Shown here: positions 1-9,419 of the stretch, in pieces | How positions within the stretch are numbered: position 1 is the first letter of the stretch | Layout: each line of letters starts with the position of its first letter | NCBI GenBank assembly: GCA_905235525.1 | Contig: CAJOLW010000024.1 | Span: forward strand, 1 to 64,000 | Direction: 5' to 3' | DNA length: 64,000 bases | DNA from: an uncultured Bacteroidaceae bacterium | Lineage (GTDB): Bacteria > Bacteroidota > Bacteroidia > Bacteroidales > Bacteroidaceae | The notes under the pieces: generated by a model | What the model was told of the DNA's origin: nothing | The model's input: only the letters and a program-made list of their open reading frames with translations | Database searches by the model: none | Program-made: the position numbers and the translations under genes

Positions 1-1255
1 TCTTGATGGCGCTGTTGGCATCGTAGGTGAGTTCCAAGTCAAAAATTCCCAAGGAGGAGGCGCCGATGTTTTCCGAATACACCCAATGGCCACAGGTGCT
101 TGCCGCAAAGGTCAACCGGTCCATGCCGTCATAGGAATACCTGTATCCCGTGAAAATCTGGTCTCCCATGGGATAGTCGGAAGTGATCCACCTCACCTCG
201 CTGATGTTGCCGTTATAGCACTTCCCCCAGCAGGCGTCGGCATAATACAGTTTCTCGCCGAAAAGGAGCTGGTTCGTGCCGTTCACGACACTGGTGACGC
301 TCTTTGTCCAGCCATGAAGGTCATAGGTGTAGTCCGTTGACAGGTTGTCATTGTGGTAACTGAGTCTTTTCACTTTCCCAAAATCGTCATATTGAAAGGC
401 TTCAACCTTCACAAAAGGTCTTGACTCCACCTTCTGCCAATGCTCAAGAACCTTGTCGGATTTGGGGCAATAAATCATCGAATCCTGCACCGTAACGGTC
501 TTACCGTTTCTGGCCACAGAAGTGGTGGAGAATCTCGGCTTGTTCGTTGAGGAAAACCTGTGTGAGGTCCTCAACTGCGTGCCGTCCGCACGGAATTCCT
601 GAATGGCTGTGACGTTGGTGCTTGAATCATAGAAGAACACTCTACACAGGTTCTTGTTGTCAGAGGTCGACACCACCTGGGCCGTCATCAGAGACGTCGT
701 ACATACTGAGGGGATGGAGCCGACCTGGCTCCCGGCGGCGCACAACAGCGAATTGGAGAGGCAATCGTAGCCATCGTAATAGTTGACGATCTCGGCACCC
801 GCGATGGTGAATCCGTCAGAACCATTGGCGACATAGTATCCAGTATTGCTGACTGCCTGCGCCCCACTGCCATAAGTCACTCTTGCCGTGAAGTTTGTTT
901 TGCCTGCAACGGAAGCATCCGCAGTGATGCCCTGGACTGCAAGCCTGCCCAAACCGTCATACAGGTAAAAGCGGTATTGGCCCGACGTCCTCAGCAATCC
1001 GTCCTGCATGAAAGCCAGACGGCCGTGCTTGTCATACCAGTACTTGATGATGACATTCCCGGGCAAGGTTTTCTGGATGCAACGACCCAGGGAGTCATAT
1101 TTATACCTGTACACCATATTTGAATTATTGGTGACATTCTGGCATTCGGGAGGCAGAACCATGACAAGGAGATTTTTATCGTACACATAATAGGTGTCAT
1201 TATTGCCATCCCTCCTCTCAAGCACTGTAAATGTCGTGTTATTAGAGTTAAATAT
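1..1255 (-). pseudogene. YD-repeat (Rhs-like, DUF6443-type) protein, 5' damaged and running off the left edge
   Basis: The minus strand is open from 1255 to base 1 with no stop. Its translation has the Tyr/Asp/Gly pattern of bacterial YD-repeat cell-surface proteins: YYVYDKNLLVMVLPPECQ, then YKYDSLGRCIQ, YDKHGRLAFMQDG, YLYDGLGRLAVQ and YSYDGMDRLTF. The first block normally lies well inside a protein of 1000 or more residues. Here it sits almost at the start of the frame, which is closed by TGA at 1256-1258. An ATG at 1257-1259 is in another frame and stops after three codons. Losing one T from the ATTTAA run would join it to the long frame. The first in-frame ATG is only at 1162, with a GTG at 1225. 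A good promoter lies at 1290-1297, so the locus may be transcribed. It could be a truncated copy, a silent donor cassette or a gene with a rare start. The family call is firm; broken status is probable. Confidence 0.68.
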
Positions 1256-1289
1256 TCATTACATAACCAAACAATTCAAAAAACGGCTG

Positions 1290-1297
1290 CAAAGGTA
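1290..1297 (-). promoter_or_regulatory. -7 promoter box for the Rhs-like remnant
   Basis: TACCTTTG on the minus strand fits the Bacteroidota -7 consensus TAnnTTTG. It lies 31 bases before the ATG at 1259 that begins the three-codon frame. Confidence 0.6.
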
Positions 1298-1490
1298 ATA
1301 AAACAGAACTGTACTGTATTTATCTAAACTGGGGAAAAATTGATGAATTATGCATAAAATACGATTCCAAAGTAAAATCGGTTATTAAATGTTATATTTT
1401 GAACTATATTGGTTCACCTGCTTATTGGCAATTCGTTAAACAAAAATGGGCGCACAATGGGTTTTGTAGGTATTCCCATTTATCGGCACG

Positions 1491-1563
1491 GTGCGCATGA
1501 CATTTCACACTGTCAGCGCAAAATATTTCGTCCTTCCAGCGCATAATATTTCGTGCTGGAAGG
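1491..1563. repeat. Three imperfect 23-24 nt tandem units ending in a hairpin
   Basis: Units beginning at 1491, 1514 and 1538 share the core GCGCA..A.ATTTC. The last two agree at 19 of 21 positions. CCTTCCAGC (1532-1540) and GCTGGAAGG (1555-1563) form a perfect 9-bp hairpin across the junction. Confidence 0.6.
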
Positions 1564-1648
1564 CGATAATTGAGGATGAAAGGGGTAAGTCCACGCCCCC
1601 AAAAGGGGAAGGGCAAAACTTGTGCTGACAAATGGATAACCAATGTCA

Positions 1649-1689
1649 TACAAAAAATGCACCCCCTAAATGGAGGTGCATTTTTTGTA
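1649..1689. terminator. Bidirectional Rho-independent terminator
   Basis: A perfect 15-bp inverted repeat (1649-1663 with 1675-1689) has an 11-base loop and A/T tracts on both flanks. It lies about 37 bases past the stop codon of the oxidoreductase, which is read on the minus strand, and would end the glycan operon. Confidence 0.85.
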
Positions 1690-1725
1690 CGATTGCACTT
1701 TTGCACGATTTGAGCGTTGCGGAAT

Positions 1726-2712
1726 TCACCGATTGTCGTCCATCGGGTAGTGAACCCCCCATTTCTTGCGGAGGTCGTCCATGAGTTGCATGATGTAGAG
1801 CGTTTCAGCATGAGGCATCTCGTGTGGTTCGAGAAGTCCTTCGGCGATGGCATCACGGCATGCCAAGAACTGGTATTCGTAGCCAGTGATTTGTTGAGGC
1901 ACATGGATATCCTCAACGAACTCACGGTCGTGGGTGTTGATGGTGATACGTTGAGGATTGTTGATGTTGTCGATGATGAGATTACCATCTGTGCCTGCAA
2001 TCACACCGATGTTGTCGCCCACACAGGCGGCGCTGCTCTGTACATTAGCAAGGATGCCATCTGCCAGCACAAGACTGACAGCATTGGTCAAGTCCATTCC
2101 CGTGTCACTTTTCACGCACTGGCTCTCCATGCTGACGATGTCGGCAGGAAAGAACATACGAACAAAGTTGAGGGCATAGACCCCCAGGTCGAGCAAAGCA
2201 CCACCACAGAGGTCGGGACGCATGATGCGGGGTTTGTCGCCCATACTGTAGCCGAGGGTGGCAGTGACCATGCGTGGTGTGCCGATGCGTCCACTACCGA
2301 TAAGGTCACGCATCATCTGAACGACAGGCTGATAACGGGTCCAGATGGCTTCGGCAAGAAAAACCTTGTGTTCATGTGCCAAATCGACTATTGTTTTCGA
2401 CTGGCGATAGTTTGCCATGAAGGCTTTCTCCACCAAACAGGGTTTTCCTGCCAGAATCGCGGCTTTCGTCACATCATAGTGATGGGAATGAGGGGTTCCG
2501 ACATACACCAAATCCACGTCCGGGTCTGCTATCAGTTCTGCATAGGAGCCGTATGCTTTGGGAATATTCCATTTTTGAGCAAACGCCTGAGCTTTGTCTA
2601 ATGTGCGTGAACCGACGGCGTAGGGTTGACAACCAGAAAGTCCGTTTAATGTGATGGCAGCCTTTTCGGCTATCCATCCTGTGGCAATGATGCCAACGCG
2701 AAAGATTTTCAT
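1726..2712 (-). CDS. Gfo/Idh/MocA family NAD(P)-dependent oxidoreductase
   Basis: A 328-residue protein of the usual length for the family. The N-terminal Rossmann fold shows GIIATGWIAEK at residues 8-18. The catalytic-lysine motif, normally EKP, appears as LVEKAF near residue 94. The C-terminal half contains GGALLDLGVYALNF, the alpha/beta domain stretch typical of dihydrodiol dehydrogenase and glucose-fructose oxidoreductase-like members. Such enzymes oxidise or reduce hydroxyls of sugars, cyclitols or diols. No signal peptide is seen, so it should be cytoplasmic. It is the last gene of the minus-strand glycan operon, 35 bases after the GH9 stop, and probably acts on a released sugar. The family is certain; the substrate is not known. 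Confidence 0.9.
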   Translation of the reverse strand: MKIFRVGIIATGWIAEKAAITLNGLSGCQPYAVGSRTLDKAQAFAQKWNIPKAYGSYAELIADPDVDLVYVGTPHSHHYDVTKAAILAGKPCLVEKAFMANYRQSKTIVDLAHEHKVFLAEAIWTRYQPVVQMMRDLIGSGRIGTPRMVTATLGYSMGDKPRIMRPDLCGGALLDLGVYALNFVRMFFPADIVSMESQCVKSDTGMDLTNAVSLVLADGILANVQSSAACVGDNIGVIAGTDGNLIIDNINNPQRITINTHDREFVEDIHVPQQITGYEYQFLACRDAIAEGLLEPHEMPHAETLYIMQLMDDLRKKWGVHYPMDDNR

Positions 2713-2747
2713 ACTTGTTGAGGGGGTTGAAAGTTGAGAGTTGAAGT

Positions 2748-4463
2748 TTAGAGTTGGGAGTGGAGTGCATCGAGCCAGCAGAGGAAGGCGACAAGGGAGG
2801 CATTCCAGTTGATGGCGATTTCGTTGGAAGCGTATGATTCCATATTGTCAATGTACGACTCATCGGGATGGTTGGAAGGATATACTGCATTCTTCATGTC
2901 ACGCTTGTCTTGCTGTCCCGGGTTGGGACCTCCCACCAGCATGCCGGGGAAGGGCGCATCGACCGCATCTGCCTCAGAAATGCGGTGATGGGGATGCTGA
3001 GGGGATCTGTCGCCAAAACCTGTCACATAGCAGTAGCCTGTAGCATTGCGTCCCAAGAGATAGTCGGCATTTTGCAAGGCATAGCGACGGTACTTTGTCG
3101 TACCTGTAAGCAAGTCGGCATAGAGGAGCACGAATGCTTGACAGCAGCAGTTCTCTGCCAGACAGCCCCAACCGAAGTTTCGGGGATTGTTGCCAAATGG
3201 TGACTGGAAGCACGATGTCTCCACCTCCTTTACGGCATTCTCGCAATAGGCAAGCATCTGCGCCTGCATCAGAAGTCCATCGTCCGTTGCCCGCAGTTCG
3301 TCATCCGCCATCCATTCGAAAGTGCCCAAGGCTGACACATTGCCCCATGAAGGAGTGGAGAAACGTTGGGACTGGTACTGGCGGGCATCCTCCAAATAGG
3401 TTGCTTTGCGAGTCAAGCGGTAGAGTGCCGACGACGCCCAAAAGAACTCGTCGCGCGCATTACCATCGGCGTAGGTGCCTGTATTGACTGTAGGGTCTTT
3501 AAGTTGCTCCTGGCGGTAGAAAGCAGTCGGGTGTTCTTTTGCCCACTGGTAGGCACGTTCAGCCGCCTTGGTAGCCTGTGCCACAAAGTCGGGGTAGTCT
3601 TTCTGATAAGGTGTGAAAAGACGTGCCGCATCAGCCATCACACCCGCAAAGTCGAGCGTGGCAGTGACACTTTTCGCCACCACATAGCGGGTTTGGTGGC
3701 AGTCGGCAGGCATGACAAAACCCTCGAAGTTGGGAGTGGTCAGTTTGTGATAGACACCACCATCGTCAGGGTCCTGCATGGTGAGCAGCCATTTCAGATT
3801 GAACATCATCTCGTCCAAGAGGTCGGGTGTATGGTTACCGCTTTCGGGGATGTCAGTGTTGAGTTTGTTGAAGTAGCCACGCTGCTGTTCGTAGGCAGCA
3901 AACATGAGTCCGATACTAAAGGCGGAATTGACCACATATTTGTTGTAGTCGCCTGCATCATACCAACCATAGGGCGAACTAATGACAGTGCCGGCAGGAC
4001 GCTTGTCGGTAGCAGCCGAAGGATGCACCAGCACGTGGGTGTCGGGATGACCCACAGGACGGTTATATGTCCCACCCTGTTCAATGGCAATGCCCGAACG
4101 AATGAGATAGAAAAGGCGCAGGGATGCCTTGGCGATGTCTTGGTAGGGGTGTTTCGATACCCGAAGGTCACACTCCTGCCCATCCACACTCACATGATAA
4201 TTCCCTGTGGCAGAGAGTTGTCCAAGATCCACGATGTAGCGTGTCTTGCCAGACCAGGGTGAAACGGCTTCTCGCATCACCGAGGGAGTCAACACCTTCC
4301 CCTTGGGAGTTGTCACACGCACCCTCCCCTCGGGATTTACCCCCTCCACGACAATGACTTTCTCCTGTGTAGGATAGCATCCCACCTGATTGTAGCGAAT
4401 CTGTGCCTGAGAACTGACCACAAACAACAGAGAAAAAACCAGGAATAATAGCGTCTTTCCCAT
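2748..4463 (-). CDS. Glycoside hydrolase family 9 (endoglucanase-like)
   Basis: A 571-residue secreted enzyme. Residues 1-20 are a signal peptide ending SSQA-Q. Residues 21-105 form the N-terminal Ig-like domain usual before GH9 catalytic domains (RYNQVGCYP). The (alpha/alpha)6 barrel follows. YGWYDAGDYNKYV carries the catalytic aspartates near 169 and 172. SPQHPHHR is the conserved histidine block. The C-terminal motif YASNEIAINWNA places the proton-donor glutamate at about 548. GH9 enzymes mostly cut beta-1,4-glucan by inversion, though some members are exo-acting. No carbohydrate-binding module or dockerin is present. Its start lies 10 bases after the upstream GH9 stop, so the two are probably co-translated. 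The exact glucan substrate is inferred only. Confidence 0.93.
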   Translation of the reverse strand: MGKTLLFLVFSLLFVVSSQAQIRYNQVGCYPTQEKVIVVEGVNPEGRVRVTTPKGKVLTPSVMREAVSPWSGKTRYIVDLGQLSATGNYHVSVDGQECDLRVSKHPYQDIAKASLRLFYLIRSGIAIEQGGTYNRPVGHPDTHVLVHPSAATDKRPAGTVISSPYGWYDAGDYNKYVVNSAFSIGLMFAAYEQQRGYFNKLNTDIPESGNHTPDLLDEMMFNLKWLLTMQDPDDGGVYHKLTTPNFEGFVMPADCHQTRYVVAKSVTATLDFAGVMADAARLFTPYQKDYPDFVAQATKAAERAYQWAKEHPTAFYRQEQLKDPTVNTGTYADGNARDEFFWASSALYRLTRKATYLEDARQYQSQRFSTPSWGNVSALGTFEWMADDELRATDDGLLMQAQMLAYCENAVKEVETSCFQSPFGNNPRNFGWGCLAENCCCQAFVLLYADLLTGTTKYRRYALQNADYLLGRNATGYCYVTGFGDRSPQHPHHRISEADAVDAPFPGMLVGGPNPGQQDKRDMKNAVYPSNHPDESYIDNMESYASNEIAINWNASLVAFLCWLDALHSQL

Positions 4464-4473
4464 TCTGAATCAT

Positions 4474-6993
4474 TTATTTACTTGCATTGACAATGCTCTT
4501 CAATGCAGAACCAAATATAACATATTGTGTATTGCCAGCAATAGTTCCCTCGTTCTGTCCCCACAGGAAGGGCCAGTCATCGTAGTTCTCGAAGTGGTCA
4601 GGACGACGGAAGAGCAAGCCAGGCGCCACATTGCCCGGGATGAAAGAGAAGTCGGCTCGGTTATTGCCATAGAACACTTGCTTGGGACGGGCTGCACCCA
4701 CCACTGCCACGAAGGAATAGTTGTGGTAAGGGTGACATCCGTAGAGCCAATCAGCAGCCCGAAATACCACATCACGACGCACGATATCGGGGAAATAAAT
4801 ATGGGCGAAACATACGGTAGTGCCGAAATTGAGCACCTGGCCACCTCCAGCCCAGTTGCCCAATCCGATGGGCAGCCCATAGGGGTTCTGTGTGGCGAGA
4901 CTATCAATATAAGCAGCATACTTCTGCACATATGGACGCAGACGCTGACGATAGGCATCATCCAAGAAAGGGATGGCATCGAGGGCTGTCTGAATGGTGG
5001 AATTGACATTGCGGTCAAGGGCTTGCCAAATTTGGGCTGTAAAGTTGTCAAGGTACTGCTGTTCACGGGTGGCAGCATAGAGTTGAAGATTCGTGCCTAA
5101 GTTGCCTCCTCTGTCCCGCTGTCCGCCCCGACGGTTGTTTGCCATCAGTTCGGTTGCCTCAGCCATAAGCCGTTTGGACTGTGTGAGGGCACGAGTTGCA
5201 AGGTCGTCGTTGTAACCATTCAGGACTCGGCTGGCAGCGGCAAACATAGTGGCAGCCTGAAAGTCGAGGTTCGGATTACGTGTAGTGAATGCCCACATAT
5301 CATCAGGTGTACCGCTGGACTTCCCGTCTGCCGACACTTCATAGGGCTTCAGCGAAGGGTCGTAGTGCAAGCCGTCGGTGATGCTGGCAGCATCGCCCAG
5401 ATGATGGTAATTGTCAAGCACAGAGTTGGAAAGGGTTGATGCCATGTGCCCAATCTGTTCGGCTTGTGCCACCAGATTCAGAGTGCCATGTTCGATGAAC
5501 TGCATCACATCTGGCACTCCATCGGGACGGTGCAAATCGACATAACGCTGCTGCTGACTCACGAAGGTCTCGTCGCGCAGCGGTTTGAAAAGTTCCCACG
5601 TGCGGATGAAGTTCTGCACCACACTGATGTTCGAACCCGTCTCGATGTCGAAGTCTCCAGCATCGAAGAAACCACCCACATTCAATCCAGGAATCAGTTC
5701 CAAGGGCTTGTATTTCGTATCGGTAGATGCTCCCTGACGGTGCAGGTCGAAGTGGTCACTCTCCGGGGCTTGCAGATAACCCTCCTTGAAAGGTTCTCCA
5801 TGCCAAGTGCGGTATCCTTCCGTCACATACATGTGGTTCATGTGAATCGGCACCCACACATCAGTAGTGGCATCGGTGATTTTGTCATAGACATGCTCAT
5901 CAATGAGGAAGTCATTGGTCTTTGTAGCTCCATACTGAATGTAATAGACGCCAGGCTGTTTGATGGAGGAAAAATCAAATTTCACATAGTTGTACTTGAA
6001 GTAAGCGCCCCACTCCTTGATGCCTCCCCGAAAGGCTTCAGATGTTGTACCATCTTCGTTGATGCGCATAAGAGTCGCCTGCGCCTTGGGACGGTCATTC
6101 TTGTCAAGTTCGATGACAGCCACTTTGGGCTGGTCGGGGCGATAGCCAACCTGCGAGAAACCGATATTGGGCTCACGAATCCAATTGGGAATGGCATTTG
6201 GTTCAACCGTCCACGTCACCACCTTGCCCGTTTTACCTTTAGGCAGCACACTACGCAGCACGAACCAGCCGTTCTGTGCCAACATACGACCGTCATAAAG
6301 GCTCAGTTCGGAATCCTCACTGCTGATGCGAATCATCCGTTCGGGAGCATCAGATGCCAATGTAATGCTATGCCCCGTCTCTAAGGGAAGAGGATCCACA
6401 AAGCGGTCGGTGCCACGATCATCATAGGTCTTGAAACCTTTGAACTGTCGAGGTTTCTCACTATTGGGGCGAGTCACCGTCTGACTGGTTGCGTAGCGAG
6501 GCAACCTTCCCAGCCTTCCATCCATCGAAAAAGTCTTGAGCCAATATTGCGAAGGGAGAAACTCCAAGTTGAAACCTGCTTCACCTGCCAGTTTCTCTGG
6601 CACAGGTTTGTCAAGGTAAACGGCAATCTCCACTGCTTTTCCTTTCGCCGTGACCACCACACGACTGTCAAAATCGTAGTCATCATAACGCATGCCAACC
6701 TCAATGCTGCCATGCTCGCGATCCACCTTGCGACTGGTCATCTTCGGCACCAAATCCCACTGTTCAGGGGTGTTGTTCAAACGAACAGCACCTCCTTGCA
6801 CAGTACGCACACCATGATGGATAATCTCAATGCCAGAATTCTTCTCGTCGTTGAAACCACCATTAAAACTATTGCTAAACACCAGCACGTTCACACCCTG
6901 ACGCTCAAAATACTCAAGGTCGTTTAGTTGTAAGTCTTGTGCATGGCTGAAGGAAGTCGCCAACAGAAGCACGAAAAATGGTAAGTGTTTCAT
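4474..6993 (-). CDS. Glycoside hydrolase family 9, large form with extra N-terminal domain
   Basis: The start at 6993 (MKHLPFFVLLLATSFSHAQ) gives a signal peptide and 839 residues. A frame start 150 bases further upstream would overlap the esterase gene and lacks a signal peptide, so it was not used. About 270 residues of beta-rich sequence precede the GH9 Ig-like domain (IGFSQVGYRPDQPKVAV). In the barrel GGFFDAGDFDIE holds the catalytic aspartates. FLWGQNEGTIAGNTQY near the C-terminus puts the acid glutamate at about 815. This arrangement differs from the neighbouring 571-residue GH9, so the pair probably has distinct substrates or modes, such as endo and exo. It lies 43 bases after the esterase gene and 10 bases before the second GH9. 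Confidence 0.9.
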   Translation of the reverse strand: MKHLPFFVLLLATSFSHAQDLQLNDLEYFERQGVNVLVFSNSFNGGFNDEKNSGIEIIHHGVRTVQGGAVRLNNTPEQWDLVPKMTSRKVDREHGSIEVGMRYDDYDFDSRVVVTAKGKAVEIAVYLDKPVPEKLAGEAGFNLEFLPSQYWLKTFSMDGRLGRLPRYATSQTVTRPNSEKPRQFKGFKTYDDRGTDRFVDPLPLETGHSITLASDAPERMIRISSEDSELSLYDGRMLAQNGWFVLRSVLPKGKTGKVVTWTVEPNAIPNWIREPNIGFSQVGYRPDQPKVAVIELDKNDRPKAQATLMRINEDGTTSEAFRGGIKEWGAYFKYNYVKFDFSSIKQPGVYYIQYGATKTNDFLIDEHVYDKITDATTDVWVPIHMNHMYVTEGYRTWHGEPFKEGYLQAPESDHFDLHRQGASTDTKYKPLELIPGLNVGGFFDAGDFDIETGSNISVVQNFIRTWELFKPLRDETFVSQQQRYVDLHRPDGVPDVMQFIEHGTLNLVAQAEQIGHMASTLSNSVLDNYHHLGDAASITDGLHYDPSLKPYEVSADGKSSGTPDDMWAFTTRNPNLDFQAATMFAAASRVLNGYNDDLATRALTQSKRLMAEATELMANNRRGGQRDRGGNLGTNLQLYAATREQQYLDNFTAQIWQALDRNVNSTIQTALDAIPFLDDAYRQRLRPYVQKYAAYIDSLATQNPYGLPIGLGNWAGGGQVLNFGTTVCFAHIYFPDIVRRDVVFRAADWLYGCHPYHNYSFVAVVGAARPKQVFYGNNRADFSFIPGNVAPGLLFRRPDHFENYDDWPFLWGQNEGTIAGNTQYVIFGSALKSIVNASK

Positions 6994-7036
6994 GTTTGTC
7001 TTTGGTATAGGTATTAATAAAGTCTCTTTCGATGGT

Positions 7037-8194
7037 TCAGTCACGGAAAATCTTTTGGGCAAACATGGTGAGATAGATGCGCCAGTTACGCCAAATGTGA
7101 CCTCCATCGTTCTCGTAGTACTCATAAGGATACTTATGTTCATCCAGATACTGACGAAGTCCGTTGTTCTGCTGGATGAGGAAGTCTTCCTTACCGATGG
7201 CTATCCAAAAGAGTTTGGGCTTGGAGGAAAAGAGACGGGTCATTTGTTCGTTGAACTTCGTATCGTTCTGCTGCACACGAGCCGCTGCCGACTGCAGACC
7301 ATAGTAGTCAAACGTCTCAGGATACAGGCGCGAGATGCCAAACGTGTGGCCACCTCCCATTGAGAGTCCTGTCACAGCACGACCCGAACGCTTCTTGATG
7401 GTTTGATAATGGTTATCCACATAGTTGACAATATCCATAAAACTCTCTTCCATCGTTGCCTTAGCACCACGCTGATTGAAGGCATTTCCATCGGGTGTGT
7501 ACATACCTTCATGCCACCAGCCTGGAGCCGCATTGCAGGTGGGATTACCATTTGGCATCACCACAATCATGGGCACGCACTTACCCTCCGCAATGAGGTT
7601 ATCCATAATCTGCGAGGCACGTCCCAGATCGCCCCAGGCTGTCTCATCACCACCATGGCCATGTAGCAGATACATCACAGGGAAGGCCTTCTTACCATCG
7701 TATGCAGCAGGAAGATAGACCGTCATACGACGTTGCTGACCCAATGTGGGACTGTCGTACCACACATGAGATAGGGTGCCATGGGGAACATCGTTCACCT
7801 GATAAAGGTGTCCCTTATCATCATTCCCTTTCGTCACAATGAAAATATTACTCAGCGTTGAGATGTCACGATTGACATAACTGTTTGCGGGGTCAATGAA
7901 ACGCTGCCCATCCACCGAAATGCTGTAAGAATACAATTCGGGATTCAGCACCTTGGTCGTTACCGTCCATACACCATTCTCCTGCTTGGTCATATTGAGC
8001 CGCTGGCTACGAATTTCATCGAAATCGCCGTTGACACTCACTTGCTGTGCCGAAGGATCATAGAAATTGAAGGTCACTGTACCATCTGCATTCACTACAG
8101 GTGACTGCACTCGGGGACGCTGTCCCAATTGCTGCTGAGCGACACTGTTCATCGCCATCAAGCAGCCACACACTAAAAACATGAACTTTCTCAT
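7037..8194 (-). CDS. Secreted CE1-type esterase (esterase D / feruloyl-esterase-like)
   Basis: A 385-residue secreted protein with signal peptide 1-19. Residues 25-120 are an Ig-like E-set domain resembling CBM48 (VTFNFYDPSAQQVSVNGDF). The alpha/beta hydrolase follows with MYLLHGHGGDETAW (oxyanion region), nucleophile Ser278 in GLSMGG and probable catalytic His366 in GGHIWRNW. This two-domain form is common among Prevotella and Bacteroides esterases that strip acetyl or hydroxycinnamoyl groups from hemicellulose. The start codon overlaps the alcohol-dehydrogenase stop by four bases (ATGA), so translation is coupled. Two further esterases of the same architecture lie at 16339 and 47745. Acyl specificity cannot be read from sequence. 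Confidence 0.88.
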   Translation of the reverse strand: MRKFMFLVCGCLMAMNSVAQQQLGQRPRVQSPVVNADGTVTFNFYDPSAQQVSVNGDFDEIRSQRLNMTKQENGVWTVTTKVLNPELYSYSISVDGQRFIDPANSYVNRDISTLSNIFIVTKGNDDKGHLYQVNDVPHGTLSHVWYDSPTLGQQRRMTVYLPAAYDGKKAFPVMYLLHGHGGDETAWGDLGRASQIMDNLIAEGKCVPMIVVMPNGNPTCNAAPGWWHEGMYTPDGNAFNQRGAKATMEESFMDIVNYVDNHYQTIKKRSGRAVTGLSMGGGHTFGISRLYPETFDYYGLQSAAARVQQNDTKFNEQMTRLFSSKPKLFWIAIGKEDFLIQQNNGLRQYLDEHKYPYEYYENDGGHIWRNWRIYLTMFAQKIFRD

Positions 8195-9375
8195 CCTCTT
8201 GCCATTTGATAGATTGCTTGCATATCTTCAGCCTTCAACACTTTCAAACAGCCACAGGTTGCCTGATGATTACGGCTGCACTTACGGGTCATCTCCTTGA
8301 TTTCGGCATCGGTGATGTCACGACCAATGAGTTCCTTGATGTTAATGGGCATGCCGATAGCATGGTAGAAACGCTCCATGGCTTCGATGCCCTTGAGGGC
8401 TGTTCCCTCTGGGTCGGTATAGTCATTAGGGACATCCATCACATTGACAGCAAAGCGTACGAAACGGCTCACGTTTTCATGCATCACATAGCGTGCCCAA
8501 CTGGGCCATACGGCAGCCAACCCTGCACCATGCGTCACATCGAACATACCGCTGAGTTCATGTTCCAACTGGTGGGTTGCCCAATCATCGCTGATGCCAC
8601 AGCCTGTCAAGCCGTTGTGCATCAAACTTCCGCCCCACATGATCTGAGCACGATAGCGGTAGTCTTCAGGATTTTTGAGAACCGCAAACACGGCATTCTT
8701 CATGCTGCGCAACATGGCTTCAGCAATCTCTGTGGTCAAGTCCATATCGTCGTCTTTGGTGAAATAACGCTCCATCGTGTGCATCATCATGTCGGTCACT
8801 CCTGCAGCCGTCTGATATGGTGGCAGGGTGAAAGTGCGACGAGGATTCATGATGGCAAATTTGGGTCGCGAGAGGTTGTTGGAATAACCCAACTTCACAT
8901 CGCCATCCTCGTTAGTAATGACACTGGCCTCGCTCATCTCGCTACCTGCGGCTGGGATGGTGAGCACGGCTGCCAACGGCAACATGGCTGTCGCCTTGGC
9001 TTTGCCCAAATAGAAATCCCACACATTACCCTCATAAGGCACTCCGTAGGCAATGCACTTAGAAGAGTCTATAACACTTCCGCCCCCCACAGCAAGAATG
9101 AAGTCAACGCCCTCCTTGCGACACAGTTCGATGCCTTGCTGAGCCAACGAAAGGCGGGGATTAGGCACAACACCACCTAACATGATGAAATCCACCCCAT
9201 CCTTGCGGAGCAGATCGCAAATCTTGTCTAAAAGCCCTGAACGGACGGCACTTTGACCGCCATAATGTACCAGCACTTTGGTTCCTCCATACTTCTTCAC
9301 CAGATGAGCGACCTGCTCTTCTGAGTTCTCACCGAACACGACTTCTGTCGGTGCATAATAGTTAAAATCCTTCAT
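8191..9375 (-). CDS. Iron-containing alcohol dehydrogenase (YqhD/BDH type)
   Basis: A 394-residue cytoplasmic group III dehydrogenase. The nucleotide-binding GGGS loop is at residues 97-100. The metal ligands expected from YqhD align as Asp195, His199, His268 and His282 (VTDMMMHTME, ATHQLEHE, VTHGAG). Relatives reduce aldehydes to alcohols with NADPH or NADH. It follows the receptor gene after 44 bases and overlaps the esterase by four, so it belongs to the glycan operon. That position is unusual for an aldehyde reductase. It may clear aldehydes from lignocellulose or dispose of reductant during sugar fermentation (inference). Confidence 0.92.
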   Translation of the reverse strand: MKDFNYYAPTEVVFGENSEEQVAHLVKKYGGTKVLVHYGGQSAVRSGLLDKICDLLRKDGVDFIMLGGVVPNPRLSLAQQGIELCRKEGVDFILAVGGGSVIDSSKCIAYGVPYEGNVWDFYLGKAKATAMLPLAAVLTIPAAGSEMSEASVITNEDGDVKLGYSNNLSRPKFAIMNPRRTFTLPPYQTAAGVTDMMMHTMERYFTKDDDMDLTTEIAEAMLRSMKNAVFAVLKNPEDYRYRAQIMWGGSLMHNGLTGCGISDDWATHQLEHELSGMFDVTHGAGLAAVWPSWARYVMHENVSRFVRFAVNVMDVPNDYTDPEGTALKGIEAMERFYHAIGMPINIKELIGRDITDAEIKEMTRKCSRNHQATCGCLKVLKAEDMQAIYQMARG

Positions 9376-9419
9376 TGTTCTATCCTATTGGTTTGTTAGT
9401 GATTGTCATCTTCAAGGCA

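Larger units (their letters stand above)
1256..1725. other. Gene-free spacer with repeats and a terminator
   Basis: About 470 bases without a credible gene. The part next to the Rhs-like frame is AT-rich and holds its promoter. Bases 1491-1563 hold imperfect repeats and a hairpin. Bases 1649-1689 hold a strong terminator. Open frames here on either strand are short or overlap the repeats. Confidence 0.7.

Noticed and set aside
1717-2601. 294-codon plus-strand frame over the oxidoreductase gene
   Set aside because: Antisense shadow of a gene with clear Gfo/Idh/MocA motifs; no -7 box upstream.
3366-4262. 298-codon plus-strand frame over the 571-residue GH9 gene
   Set aside because: Antisense shadow; GH9 catalytic motifs on the other strand are decisive.
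5446-6384. 312-codon plus-strand frame over the large GH9 gene
   Set aside because: Antisense shadow caused by codon bias of the GH9 gene; no start signals.
6994-7143. N-terminal extension of the large GH9 gene by 50 codons
   Set aside because: It would overlap the esterase gene by more than 100 bases and bury a good signal peptide.
8206-9180. 324-codon plus-strand frame over the iron alcohol dehydrogenase
   Set aside because: Antisense shadow; the minus strand has full metal-binding and nucleotide motifs.
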